Of a stretch of 64,000 bases of DNA, positions 23,826 to 36,183 are shown piece by piece. How positions within the stretch are numbered: the first letter of the stretch is position 1; each line of letters starts with the position of its first letter. The notes under the pieces are model-generated. The model worked only from the letters and a program-made list of their open reading frames with translations. It did no database searches and was not told the origin of the DNA. The translations under genes were made by a program, and so were the position numbers. This stretch comes from Diphasiastrum complanatum (lineage: Eukaryota; Streptophyta; Lycopodiopsida; Lycopodiales; Lycopodiaceae), in assembly GCA_029204225.1 (NCBI GenBank), contig CM055097.1:60008073-60072072 (forward strand). Direction: 5' to 3'.

Positions 23826-24668
23826 TTTGGAGAGCAGGAGACAGCTTGCTGCTTACTACCACCTCTGCTGCATGTGAGAGAGAAGTCTGCTCGCGAACCT
23901 TCTACAAAGTAGGAGATAGATTGCACTTACTACCACCGCTGCTGCATGTGAGAGAGAAGATAGTTCACTGCCAAAGATGGTGTTGTGAACGAAGGTCTGC
24001 TAGTCCGTAGGTTCGCTGCAATGGAGGTCTAGTGGTTCAAGCCAGATCGTTGGGCGTTCTGAAGTGTTCTTTGGAGAGCAGATTTCATTTTTAGCTTGGA
24101 GAGTAGGTAATCGTTTCCTTCTCAGTCGTTTGGAGAGTAGGTTTCTTTTTTGTAAATAAGCAAGTTTCATTGCACTTACTACCACCGCTGCTGCATGTGA
24201 GAGGGAAGATAGTTCGCTGCCAAAGATGGTACTGTGAACGGAGGTCTGCTAGTTTGTAAGTTCGCTGCAATAGAAGTCTAGTGGTTCAAGCCAGATCGTT
24301 GGGTGGTCTGAAGTGTTCTTTGGAGAGCAGATTTCATTTTTAGCTTGGAGAGTAGGTAACCGTTTCCTTTTTTAGTCCTTTGGAGAGTAGGTTTCATTGT
24401 CCAAATAAGCAAGTTTCATTGCACTTACTACCACCGCTGCTGCAAGTGAGAGAGAAGATAGTTCGCTGCCAAAGATGGTGTTGTGAACAGAGGTCTATTG
24501 GTCCGTAGGTTCGCTGCAATGGAAGTCTACTGGTTCAAGCTAGATCGTTGGGCAATCTAAAGTGTTCTTTGGAGAGTAGATTTCATTTTTAGCTTGGAGA
24601 GTAGGTAACCGTTTCCTGCTCAGTCGTTTGGAGAGTAGGTTTTGTTGTTTGCAAATAAGCAAGTTTCA
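23826..24668 (+). repeat. Tandem array, 249-bp unit, three full copies plus a partial one
   Basis: Full units start at 23921, 24170 and 24419 with TTGCACTTACTACCACCGCT and end with AAATAAGCAAGTTTCA. Each contains GTTCGCTGCAATGGAAGTCT-type words and TTTGGAGAGTAGGTTT. A degenerate partial copy precedes them (23826-23920). Copies are about 90-95% identical. No frame stays open through all copies. Confidence 0.92.
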
Positions 24669-26585
24669 CATTTGAATTGGTGATGGATTGACATACCTAT
24701 CAGTAATTATGGATATTGGAAATGCTAAAATTATCTGAAACGTTGTTAGAACGTGTGCTATTTGTTACAATGTGTGTTGTGTCAGAAACTTACTGATAGA
24801 TGTAGAAACTTACTATTAGAAACTCTCGAAATGTGCAAATGTAATCGTAAATGCTTTTGATTATGTACAATAATGAATATGTGGAATATGTGATTTGTTT
24901 AATTAAGCGAAAATCTTGTTAGGAGTGCAAATTGAAATTTTGTCAGAATAGTGATCAATTTCAAATAATGTTATTTTGGGGATTGAATAGTAGGTCAGAT
25001 TGAGGCCTACGGCTGTTTTAAAGTTAGGGTTAAATGGACATGTAGTTCAGTTGTTGGTCCAGTTTCTTGCCTCTATCTAAGTCTCTAAGTATGAGAGCAG
25101 TAAGAAACTCCATTTTTTAGGTTTAACACAGCCTTTTTCAACATGTGGCCTTAGGTGCTCTTCAAGACACATTTTAACACATAGCCTTTTCAACATGTGG
25201 CCTTAGGTGCTCTTCAAGACACATTTTAAGCCTTAGTTGTAGAGACACTAATAGAACTTTGATATTGTTATACATATACAAATACCTTATCAACCACAAC
25301 ATTTACTTGTGAACAAGGTTTTACTAAACCAAGATTCTTTCCTAAACAAATAGAAATCCTCTTTTGAAAAGTTTTGATCTACTTCAAACATTAAAGAATC
25401 AAAACCATTTGCTTATGGACTCGGGATGTATCATGATTTCAATGGATGCTTTGCAAGTCACTATTTGGATATGTTTAACGGGTTTGAAGTTTGAATTTCT
25501 AGGATTTTGTTTTCCAATGTTTTGATGTTTTGGAACACTACTTTTCGGGATGTTCATTCCAAAATGCTAGATGCATGGAACATGATCCGATGCAACTTAG
25601 TTGCAGAAACAAGTTGTGATAGTGTCACTCGTTTTTAATCTTGTTTTTGTTGTGAAAGAATTGATACTGCTTGAAGTGGATATTTTAAAGAATATTATTT
25701 CGAAAAGCGGATACCCGCTTTTCTGGAAAAAAAAAAAATGGGGGAACCCAACGATCAATAAGTTTAGTCATACCAAGCACAATAATCAAATGTTTTGTTG
25801 GCCAAGCATGCAATCAGACCAAGAAAATTGATTGTCTTTTTGGCTAATACAAAAGAATCATCTAATAAAGCCTTGGAGCTGCTTACTATGAGCACATAAC
25901 GCATAGTAGTTTCTCAGTTTAGGATTAAAGTTATTCTCATTGCTTACAGTATGTATGGATCTCGACCTTGGTTGGAGTATTACATTTGAAATCTTTATTC
26001 AAAAATTTTGTGGCCATCTTTTTAATTTAACATCATGTGTATATATTGAGATTGTCGAAACAATAGTATAAGTATCCATCTAAAGGTAGTAAAAGAACAA
26101 TAATGATTTCACAAGGTCGATAAGTTTCGAAATCCAGGTTCTTAAGTTTGAGCACTTAACTCAAACTAGGTTCAAGTTGTGACATTTGGCAAATGATCCA
26201 ATAGTTTATAGTCTCTTCTGTTCTCTTAATTTAATTTTACTACCTAAGTCAGTATCATTTTCGTACAACAAGCCTAGCATATGAAAGGTATTGCCTATGC
26301 TTGAATACAAGGAGGCAAACTCTCAGCTCGCACCACGATGGAGTTGTGGCATTTGAGCTGTGAGGTTTCTCAACTCGAACCGGGTGCGAGTTGATTCTCT
26401 TCTATCTCAATTTCGCTTATATAGAACAGCTCAACCCAGGTTCGAGTTCAGACACATACATTTGTACGTAATTTCTCTATAAAGATAATATTACAATTAT
26501 AATTCTCAAGTTGATTCAAATGAAGTCAAGTTTGAAGTGAGGTGTTTTTGTCAAGCTTATGGTTTGAAGTCTAACTCGAGTTCGA
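24669..26585. other. AT-rich DNA with a small duplication, no gene seen
   Basis: No recognisable frame. A ~57-bp tandem duplication (TTCAACATGTGGCCTTAGGT, then GCTCTTCAAGACACATTTTA) occupies about 25128-25230. A 9-bp perfect stem with loop ATAC (GAAAAGCGG/CCGCTTTTC) lies at 25702-25723. Confidence 0.5.
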
Positions 26586-27146
26586 GTTGATTAAAGAGCT
26601 AGGTTCAGGTTTTATTTTTAGTGTGAGTATCTTTTTGCATATACACAGGTTAACGACTTAAATTAAAAAGATATTTTTGACATCAAATTGAATCAATTTG
26701 AATATTTATAAACTCGAACCTTGGTCGAGTTGATTGATTCTTTTTGGTCAATGTGGAGGTTTCTCGACTACACTAACATAGAAGATTGTCCACTCAAACC
26801 TCGAATCTGATTCGAGTTGAGTCCTTTAAACATACATTAAATGGAATTAAATTCTAGGTCGAAGGTCTAAGTATTTGAGTAGATTAATGGGCATGTACAC
26901 AAGTTTAAGAGTTAAATCTATAGAGATATAATTTTTGACATCAAATTGAATCAATGTGAAGGCTTATGAACTCAAACTTGGTTTGAGTTGGTCGTCTTCA
27001 ATTTGAAACTACACTTCAATTTATTGATATATAATTTTTGCCTTTAAATTTGATGGATGTTTAGGTTTCTTACCTCAAACCTGCTCTTCAATTCGAAACT
27101 ACACTTCAATTTATAGATATATAATTTTTGCCTTTAAATTTGGTGG
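26586..27146. repeat. Diverged ~260-bp tandem repeat and a nested ~89-bp duplication
   Basis: GACATCAAATTGAATCAA occurs at 26678 and 26937, each preceded by a related AT-rich block and followed by an ACTC(G/A)AAC...GAGTTG inverted pair. Downstream, CTACACTTCAATTTAT, then GATATATAATTTTTGCCTTT, occurs at about 27008 and 27097. Similar TCGAACC/GGTTCGAGTTGA inverted words recur through 26380-26990. Confidence 0.65.
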
Positions 27147-27428
27147 AGATAATCTGTTTGAGGATTTCTATAATGTTAATTTTCTCTACTGTTCTTGGAG
27201 ACAAAAAAAATTTATTTTTCCTGAGGCAATTTCTGTATCTTTATATTGGTTGTTGTGCTATTGATTTAGTTCATGTTTGTTCTAGATTTGGCCTAGCAAT
27301 GTCGTTGCAAGTCATTTCAAATTCTAGCTTGCATTCTCAAAATGCAAATCATTTAAATGATTTAATCTGCTAGAGCCAAGATCTCTTTATTATTGTCGAT
27401 CATGGTGATTTTTGAACTTGAATTTAGC

Positions 27429-27547
27429 TTATGAGAGTGATTTAGTCACACTTTTATTTAGTGTGAGGGGCAATCGGATATATATTATTTTAAATAGCAC
27501 TTGAGAGTGATTTAGTCGTATTATTAAGTGTGAGAGGCAATGAGGGG
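27429..27547. repeat. Short duplication upstream of the unknown gene
   Basis: GAGAGTGATTTAGTC followed by TTAAGTGTGAG(A/G)GGCAAT-type sequence occurs at about 27434 and 27504, period about 70. It lies 100-200 bases before the first ATG of the broken gene and could be in its promoter. Confidence 0.6.
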
Positions 27548-27645
27548 GAAATTTTTAATGTTTTTGTTCTTCGCATGTGTGAGTTACTTGTGATTTGATT
27601 AGTTTGTGTGGTTGTTGCAATTGTTCCTTATGAAGATATTGAAGT

Positions 27646-29620
27646 ATGGAAATAGATTTATTACATGGGAGAAAAAAATACGAACCTTGTCTAGTGGTGT
27701 GTGATGTTACAAAGGCAAAAGTAAAAAAGATTGGAGTAATTTTGGATATGAGAGAAGCTATAAATGAGAAAGGTGGTGCAACATTAAAATTATTGTTCGT
27801 GATGCTTGGCAATGTTTTTATGGAATGTTTTGCATCATCTAAGCAGTACAATATTCATTTGATGGACTCTAGCAAGAACAACTCTTCAACTTCGTGTGTT
27901 TCCTTAGGTTGGAAAATAGATTTTGATGCTTTGAGAATCTCCCATATCAATATTCTTGCTGGGTTTGAAATCATTCGTGATGCTATTTCCAAGCTAGACT
28001 TAAGCATCCAACAAATCAAGAACAATGCCAAAGAACCATCCATGGCAAAGGAAAAACCAACTACAAAATCTGTTAAACTCAAGTTTAAACAACGAATTTT
28101 GGATTAAAAAGGTTCACTACAAATGTTGAAAAAAGAGTCATGGGTTTTGAGTGTCAAGATATGTAGAATATAGCAACAGTACACCTCCAAAAAAGAAGAA
28201 AAAGAGCATATCTAAAGAAGAGGTGATACATAATGTGATTGATGTTACAGCTCCCAAGACTTTAGCAACTTCAGAACTCAATAAAAGTAATTTTTTACAA
28301 GAGTCTGTTGCCAAGTTGCAGAAGTATGAAAATTGTTATCCGTTGGGTATCAAAATGACACCAAACATAGTTGTTGGAAAGTGCGTGTTGCATCCACCTC
28401 AGTACAGCTGCCGACCATTTAATGCTACTTATTGTGAGGAATTAGTGCACTCATTTCTTACTTCACCTTGAATAGTTTCTACTCCTGCTGATTTGATCCC
28501 ACTTCGTAAAAATGAAGATGGATCGGTTGAATTGTTGGAGGTAAAAGTTTTGGATGATGTGCATAAAATCGGTATACAATTTTATATTGTCGACAGACAA
28601 CATACAATTGAAGCTGCGAAGAAAGTTCTAGGAATACTGCACAATAACAAAGGCAAAATTGAAAATGTTGGTAAATTGAGAAAATATTATGAGACGAGGA
28701 AATCTCGTATTATAAGTCATTCAATTTTGGTTGTTGATTGTGTAGCCATATCTAGAGCTTTGAATGAACTGTCTGAAAAATACCATTTGAAAAGCTCTTA
28801 TATGGAGTTGTTGTATCAAGCTAGAATGTAATGGGAGTCATTGGGTCATCCTAAAAGACACGAGAAAGGTGGCCAGGTTCCTGAAGAATGAAAGGTATGT
28901 TGTATGTTTTTTTGAATGATGTGATAATGTTTTTATTGTTTTTGTGTAATTTGAATAAATCACTTAGGTTTATGTTTCAATGATGCTGCAGAATTTCAAA
29001 AGTATGCTAATAAATGTAGTGAGAAAGAACGATCTGAAAGAGGTCTAAAATTGGATCTTCCTGACTGATGAGTATTGGAAAAAGTGGAAAAGGATTTGTC
29101 AAATATGGAAGACAGGAAAGTTGCAAAATAATCATGGGGAGATAACAAACACGCGCACAGAAATGACGTGTATATCAGGTGTGTATAAGTAGATAAGTCA
29201 TATTGCTATATCAACAGTTTATGTTTTAAAACTCTCGTATCCAATATATACATTTTTGAATTTTTGTTTGTTTGTCATAACAGGTCATCTTTTACGACTT
29301 GTGCAAGGTTTGAAAGAAAAAGATATGGTAACACTTTTTGATGGGCTGATTAATGGATCCATACATTTTTTCAAGTCTGAAGATGTTGAAATACTCCTCG
29401 AGGCGATTCTATTACAAGTCTAACTCTAGAAGCTTTTTGCATTCGTGTTAAAGATCATAGATTATTGAGAAGAGCCATCAAGTCTTATTTTGTAGAAGAG
29501 CTTAATAGGTCTAAAGAAAAATGGTGTGATTTAGAAAAAAAATATCAATTCACATCCGAGTTTCTAGACAATTTGTCCTTGATTCCACTTCATTTTCTAG
29601 TTATACAGAAGATTTTTTTT
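27646..29620 (+). pseudogene. Broken multi-exon gene of unknown function with a possible ParB/DGQHR-like segment
   Basis: A 153-codon frame (27646-28107) is followed, after a frame change, by a frame from 28151 with a Lys-rich start (PPKKKKKS), RPFNATYCEELVHSF, an in-frame TGA (28469), LIPLRKNEDGS, and FYIVDRQHTIEAAKKVL. Further stops are at 28829 and 28889. A probable intron (GTATGT ... GCAG, about 28896-28991) leads to a Trp-rich exon (TDEYWKKWKRICQIWKTGKL). A second intron ends at ACAG before HLLRLVQGLKEKDMVTLFDG and, after another shift, an Arg/Lys/Glu-rich tail to about 29620. The pattern promoter-loop-...-D-x-QH-x3-AA is reminiscent of ParB/DGQHR nuclease-fold proteins, but Gly of DGQH is Arg. 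I do not recognise the gene; the fold is inference. Confidence 0.5.
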
Positions 29621-29934
29621 GAATTTCTTTCGTCTTAGATATAAGAACAACCTCAATTCATTATTGCATCATTATCTTCATTCCTTCTATTGACTACTTG
29701 AGGTATTGTCTCAAAGCAGTAGAGAAACATCTTATCCATGTCCAATCAGTGATCAGTATTTATAAATTTCTTGATAAATCCGGTTTTTAATCTCCAACAG
29801 ATAATTTCGATACAACTTTTTTTCTAATATCGTGTCGTCATTCAATTGTAGCCAAGGAGAAAGATTGAGCACTACATCGACATCAAATACTATTCAACAT
29901 ACCAAAGTACAGTATGGTAAAGATTTCTGGTGGA
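29621..29934. other. AT-rich spacer, nothing recognised
   Basis: No frame or repeat stands out between the broken gene and the next LTR. Confidence 0.35.
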
Positions 29935-30572
29935 ATTGTGTACAATTTCACACATGTGAGAATGCCCTACCTTGTGTGATTGATCTCCTAAGCAAGCTTG
30001 TGCACTTGTTGATGGATTCTAGATTGATTTCCAAGATCTAGATAAAAAACCCAAGGCATAGAGACAAAGATGGATGCATTTGTCGATTACCAAAGTACAT
30101 ACACATGAGAGGAAGTGCTTCTTGAAAATACTAACTAGAATTAAGCTCCTCTCCTCGGGTAGAGAGAGAATAGAGCTAATTCAACTCGGATAGAGAGAGA
30201 GAATATTGAACAAGCAAATCTCACCATACACAAATTTGACTCAAATTTCAACTTACATAATGATCATAAGGAGAAGTACATATCAAGTGTCTGGAGATCT
30301 CTCCTTGCATGCTATTCGACCCCTAATCATAGCCTCTTACATTCTATTGGACCCCTAACCATAGTCTCTTTGATTCTATTGGACCCCTAATCATGGCCTC
30401 CTTAATTCTATTGGACCTCTAATGAGGATCTCTTGATTTCTATTGGACCCCTTGACCAAGGTTGACTCTTTGACTTCATCACTCTTCAAATTGCATTGTT
30501 ACAAGTGCCAAAAACCTATTCATATGCCTATCTAGCTCGAGATTGCATCATGACTCACTTTTGGCTCAATAG
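29935..30572 (-). mobile_element. Partial copia LTR, opposite strand, related to the 6.3-kb LTR
   Basis: Its reverse complement shares the layout of 6326-6975: CACTATTGAGCCAAAA near the start, about five GGTCCAATAG units (here 30320-30460), two CTCTCTCT...CCCGAGGAGAG blocks, and a CACATGTGTGAAA word near the end. No PBS follows at its inner end. On the right it is cut exactly where a second copia LTR starts (GGCTCAATAG, then TGTTGG at 30573), so the second element inserted into this LTR. Confidence 0.65.
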
Positions 30573-31674
30573 TGTTGGATTATTCTCCTTCTTACCGGTC
30601 GACTAATCGGTTTTAATCTTCATCCATTGTTTATCCAGTTTTGCGGATTTTCTCGTGTTTTTCCACAGTCTGCAGACTCCAAGTGTTTTTACACAGTCTG
30701 CAGAATTACACGGAGTTTACGACAGTGTCTCCATAAGGAAATGACTTTGGCAAAGCGTAAGGCAACCCTAAATGAGATTTAAGAACACCTTCTCTTTTTT
30801 CATATTTTTCGCAAAAAAAACCCGACAGTGTCGTCTGTGGTTGTTTTAGTTCATTTCTGTAGAGTTGTAGTTTTGGTTCATGTATGCAGACAGAATGTTT
30901 ACGGCCAGTTTCACCGCTTATCAGCAATCAATGATAAGGACTGGAGGGATGCCAACGGATCACCAGCCAACTGGTGATTGCATTTGACGACCTAATTTCT
31001 TAGTATAAATAGCTATTCATATTCATACATGATCATTATCAGATTATCAAAAGAAGCATTTTGAATAGTTAGCTCTCTCTCTCAAGCTTGCGAGCTTGAA
31101 CACTCTTGAGCATTCTAGCTTACTTCTTAGAGTTGTTTTAGAGATTGCTATTGCGCTACTACTTATCAGCATTGCGCTTAATTCATACTTTCTTTTTGTC
31201 GTTCAGAGATAGCATAGAGTACGCGACTTCGATTCGCAACTTATTGTACTCATTTACTTTTGTTACGTTTTCATACTAAATCAATATTATCCTTCATTGC
31301 GTCCATTTTTCATCTCAGAATGTATGTGTTTTTGTATTTCTTCACGACTAATTCGCGAACAATTTGCAACTAATTATTTGTCTGATAATTTTCGATGCTT
31401 AATTGTTTGGCTATGTAATCACTGTAGTACTAAAAATCTCAAAGTTAGTTACTATAAGCTCAAACGTGATTTCTATCACTATTGTTTCGTTTGAAATTGA
31501 TAGGCGTAGTCATGCATTGGAAAGATGAAGATAGTCTATTCCGCCATGCCAAAAAGTTTTCTTTCTAGACACTCGAATTATTTTCATTCATTTTTTTGTT
31601 CGAATTCGTTTTCTTTTCGAACTAGGCCTATCTTCCACAACACCACTTTCTGACTTCTTCATCTGATTCCAGCA
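30573..31674 (+). repeat. 5' LTR of copia element 4
   Basis: A TG-CA bounded LTR of about 1.1 kb that starts TGTTGGATTATTC and ends GATTCCAGCA. A TATA box (TATAAAT, 31004-31010) followed by CT-rich sequence marks the likely U3/R promoter. The PBS TGATATCAGAGC (31675-31686) differs from the usual TGGTATCAGAGC by one base. The start, CTGCAGA-type words and TATA context match the minus-strand LTR at 55752-56732. Confidence 0.8.
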
Positions 31675-31686
31675 TGATATCAGAGC
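31675..31686 (+). promoter_or_regulatory. tRNA primer-binding site of copia 4
   Basis: TGATATCAGAGC directly follows the LTR's terminal CA. It is the complement of the 3' part of initiator-Met tRNA except for one G-to-A change at the third position. Confidence 0.7.
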
Positions 31687-31837
31687 GAAAGTTCTAATAC
31701 TTGATATCTTTCGCGATATCAAATTGATATCATACTCTTCAGTTCTTTTCAACCTTTCAGTATCAAAGAATTAATTTCCTATTGCTGGGATTACCACATC
31801 TTAGCGTCATCGATACAATCGACAAACTAAGTTCTAG

Positions 31838-34358
31838 ATGGATTCTAAAAGTAAAGCTGGTCTTATCGCAGACAAGCTGAATGGATCCAATTATCATTTG
31901 TGAAAATTTAAGATGAAGACCTTGCTAATCGCCAACGACTTATGGGATGTTGTTACAGGTACAGAAGTAAAACCTGAAGACGATGACTCAAAATGGAAAT
32001 TGAAGGACGGTAAAGCTTTCGTGCTTATTATTCTCAATATATCAGATACACATATTGGACACCTAGCTGAAGTTAAAACATCAAAAGATGTTTGGGACAT
32101 CTTGAATTCACTATATGACATGAGGGACGTAACTACTAAGTTACATCTACGAAAGAAATTCTTCACATTCAAAATGTTTGTTGGTGATTCACTTCAGAGT
32201 CACATCAACCAGTTTAAAAATCTCTTGCAACAGATGGCCACTATCGGATCAATCATAGACAATCAAGATGCAATTATGACATTGCTTTTAAGCTTGCCCT
32301 CTACATATGAGAACTAGGTGATGATCATATCGACACACTCAGATTTAACTCTTACTAGAGTTATCACTATGTTGCTACAAGAAGATAATCGAAGAAGTCA
32401 AGACACCGTCTACTTCCTCCTCTCAGGCTCTATATGTCAACAAAGGCTCGAAGCGACAAAAACATAAAGGCTCCAAGAAGGCTGCAACGAATCAAAAGCC
32501 AACTCAAGGTCAAGAACAATAATCAAATCCACAATCAAAGAAGAAGATGTTTTGCAAGTATTGCAAGCGCAATAATCATGAGATCAAGGATTGTCGATTT
32601 CTCCAAGCGAAGAACGCAGCCAAGCAACCTGATCAACAAGCAAACACAGGTTCATCATCTCCCTAGGTTAAAGTGGACGAAGGCGCATTCACGGTCAAAG
32701 ATCAAAGCGCATTTTTGGATGATTTATGGTTTATGGATTCTGGAGCAACTCAACATATGACCAATCAATGTGAGATCTTCAACTCCTACACTCCTTATAG
32801 CACGAAGAAATTTATTCATCTTGGTAACAATAGTACTCACACTATTGAAGGTGAAGGTACTGTAAGATTGCGGTTCTAGCATGATCAATTCAAATTACTA
32901 TCAAAGGTCTTATATATTTTTAAACTCTCTACAAATTTGTTATCAGTGAGTAGAATTACAGATTTAGGTCATAAGGTAAAATTTTAATCTGATCAATGCA
33001 AATAGTTGATAGGAGTAATAAGATCCTTGCACTCAGTAAGAATGTAGAGTGATTTATATAGATTGGCACATTGCTATTCTGAGTTTAGTCAAGCCTTGAA
33101 AACCTCTGTTCTTGTCAATAAAGCATTACTATGACATCATCGCTTAGTACACTTGAACCATGCATATGTTATGAACATGTCCGAACAATCCGTGGTTCTT
33201 GATCTTGACTATCCTTTTGGTAAGGTCGATCTCCCTGTCTATCATAGCTGCATCTTTGGAAAGCAGGCTAGGATTCCTTTTAGATCAAACCATATGCATG
33301 CAGCAAAAGATCTATTAGATGTTGTTCATACAGATATATGTGGACCTATGCAAACTCCTTCATTGCTTGATGCAAAGTATTTCATTACCTTTCTTGACGA
33401 ATTCTCCAGAAGAACAACTGTTTATTTTATTAAACTGAAATCAGAGGCTTTCATCAAATTTAGACAATTCAAAGAGCATGCTGAGAATCAAACTGGCAAA
33501 TGAATCAAAGCACTGAGGTCAAATAACGGGAGAGAATACATCTCTAACGAATTCAAGGACTATTGCCTTAGCAACGGCATTGAGCAACAATATATTACCT
33601 CCTATTCACCTCAATCAAATGGTCTTGCTAAAAGAAAGAACAGAACCTTAGTTGAATCGGCAAAGTGCATGTCATCACATGCGACACTTTTGAAGTGCTT
33701 CTGGGCTAAAGCTGTTTCAATAGCAACCTATATTTAGAACAAATGTTCTACTAAAGGCCTCTCAAACCAAACACCATTTGAATTTTGGACAGGTACCAAA
33801 CCTTCTTTATCAAACTTACGAGTTTTTGGATGTACTGCTTTTGCACAGATTCCTCATGATCTCAGGAAGAAGCTCGACTTTCAGAGTATCAAGTGTGTTT
33901 TCATCAGCTACACTACTTCAGATCAAGCCTACAAGTTGTTCGATCCCATCGAGTCGAAGAAATTCAATAGCCGGGATGTCATCTTCTTCGAAGATCTATT
34001 TCAAAACCTCAAAGGAAAGGGCAGTCCCATGTAGCTGACCCATCATATTCTTTTAACTCTTTGAACTTTCCAGTTCCTTAGTCGACTATTCATATTGAAG
34101 GTCCAAGCTCCTCTACTCTTGACGAACAACAAATCAATGACAGACCAGAAGATGATGATGTTGCAGATCAGTAACTACAGTATGATGGAAATAATCAACT
34201 TCTTGTATTACACAAAAGATCTTCAAGGACCAGCAGACCACCTAACTGGTATATCGACAAGTCTACAACTTACCTTGTTCAGGAACCGACGTTTGTCCAA
34301 GAGGCACTCAGTCAGTCTGATTCAGATCTCTGGAAAGAAGCTATGGATAAAGAGTATT
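31838..34358 (+). pseudogene. Copia 4 gag-protease-integrase, decayed and cut off at the start of RT
   Basis: Gag begins at ATG 31838 and has an early stop where Trp is expected (after GSNYHL). It continues with DLWDVVTGTE and VWDILNSLY (31913-32317). A CCHC knuckle (CKYCKRNNHEIKDC) lies near 32553-32595, protease (FMDSGATQHMTN) near 32729, and integrase near 33250-33900 with FGKQARIPF, HTDICGPM, FLDEFSRR, RSNNGREY and SNGLAKRKNRT. The region before RT ends SDLWKEAMDKEY, and at 34359 a gypsy LTR starts. Many stops and shifts occur, and the catalytic RSDNG is RSNNG, so it is inactive. Confidence 0.85.
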
Positions 34359-35125
34359 TGTTATGTCCATGACCAGTACATAGGATACAATATACTCCTA
34401 GTCTTGGATACACGGTACTCCAGTGAAACAAGCTGTTAGTTATGCCACATCATACTGGACGTGACCCAAAAGTAACTAATATCCTTGTGAGGCCCAGAAC
34501 ACACTAAGTGGAGTTTAGACAAGGTAATGAGACAGTGTATGCATGTGTAGAGTTATCAATAGCAATTCTAGGGATGTTCTTCCATCCGAATTATCTCATA
34601 ATTTACCACCATCTAGGTCAGTAGACCACCAGATTGAGTTAATTCGAGGAAGTCAACCTGTCTCTTGACAACCTTATAGGTTCTCTCAAAAAGAGGAGAG
34701 AGAGATTTAAATCAAATAGAAAACTATCTGAGGATGGGACATATACAACCTAGTAAATCACCATGGGGCGCTCATGTTCTTCTTAAAGCGAAGAAAGATG
34801 GAGGTTTCCGGATGTGTGTGGATTACAAGGGCCTTAATAAAGTGACTATAGAGAATAAATATCCATTACCCAGGATGGATGACCTTGTAGATCGCTTGGG
34901 TGGAACACAGTATTTCATCAAGATAGATCTCAGGACAGGGTACCATCAAATAAGAATAAGTCAGGAGATGTCCAAAAGACAGGATTTCATTCTAGATTTG
35001 GTCATTATGAATTTCTAGTGTTGCCATTTGGATTAAGAAATGCTTTAGCAACGTTCCAGCAAATGATGAATGATTTATTTCGTCCATATTAGGGGAAGTT
35101 TGTGGTATTATTCTTAGACGACATT
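34359..35125 (+). pseudogene. Gypsy LTR start and reverse transcriptase fragment
   Basis: TGTTATGTCCATGACCAGTA at 34359 resembles the LTR start at 37791 (TGTTACGTCCATGTCCAGTA). After about 370 bases comes reverse transcriptase: [43 protein letters not shown] and [11 protein letters not shown] (34734-35018). A frame change near 34980 is followed by [19 protein letters not shown] and FLDDI to 35125. Gag and protease are missing, and RT stops at the FLDD catalytic motif, so only a scrap remains. Confidence 0.75.
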
Positions 35126-36183
35126 CCTAACATTACGACACTAGAGAGAGATGTGAATATAAGCCAAGGAACAAGCAGATGAGGGCAACGTGAAGATTCA
35201 AATGTGAATCCCATTGACAATGATGTCCAACAAACACTTTCAGTGGATTCTTCGATTGTTGGTTCTTCTAGTGCTTTGAAATTTCAGAGAGGAGAAATTT
35301 TACTGATCATCCAAGTAATTCAGCACTTCAACGTGATTATGCTCTAGAAAGATAAAAGACACTTTGAATATTGGTTTTGGTATATCTAGAATTGGTATTT
35401 GTTATGAATACAAACCACCTCATAAAAAGATAATACATCGACAATATGCATATTCGAAAAGCAACATTGAATTCAGCAAATATTAGATGAAAAGGATTTT
35501 GTATCAATTATTGAGTTTGGAACTTTTATGGAATAACTCTTGTATCTATTTGATTATAGAGCCCTCCTTCAACAAAAAACTTTTGAAGTTCAATTTTCAA
35601 ATGTATATACATGGTTACCATTCAATTTCTATTTTAATTCTTGAATTTAACTTGTTTTTTGGTATAGAAGATCAATGTACACAAATGATTGTTAATTTTC
35701 CTAGTCCCGATAGCAATATCATTAAAGTTGTGCTATATTTTAGTTCTAGCTGTATTAATTTGAAACGTGATTGTATTGCAAGAATGGGACTATCATTTTG
35801 TTATCGCCTAGTCAAATTCATAATACTTAATTTAAATGGATTACTTTTGAAGAAATGGCAAGGAAAATCAAGTTGTAAACGTGTGTACACCATAATGGTC
35901 TACTTCTTGCTAACCCAGAGAATCGTTGCTCCTGACGCGATGGACACTTTTACAATCGTTCTTGAGGGATGCCCAGCTAGCATCACTGTAGGAAAGCATC
36001 TTGAACCCTGCATCGCGACAATAACACAAGCCATAATCTCTCATTAATTAAAGATATTGCAAAATTTGTTTTTCAATCTTCCGAGGTGTCGAGCCTGGAT
36101 TCGTGCAGAATTGGCTCATCATGAAACTGCATAAGCGATGTCAAGGCTTGTGTTGTCTGCAAGGTACAATTGTCTGCAAGCAG
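35126..36183 (+). other. Unassigned DNA with a 186-codon frame of doubtful reality
   Basis: A frame at 35487-36047 is open for 186 codons on the plus strand but has skewed, hydrophobic AT-rich composition in its first half and no motif I know. The end (TFTIVLEGCPASITVGKHLE) looks more protein-like. No splice or expression evidence. It lies just upstream of the VPS2 exons and might include more distant parts of that captured gene, but no ESCRT-III feature was seen in it. Confidence 0.25.

Noticed and set aside
25702-25723. Second Helitron 3' hairpin
   Set aside because: A good 9-bp stem, but no CTRR follows within about 15 bases on either strand.
34734-35125. Endogenous pararetrovirus (caulimovirid) reverse transcriptase
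   Set aside because: No movement protein or coat motifs nearby, and the RT wording and LTR-like starts on both sides fit a gypsy retrotransposon better.
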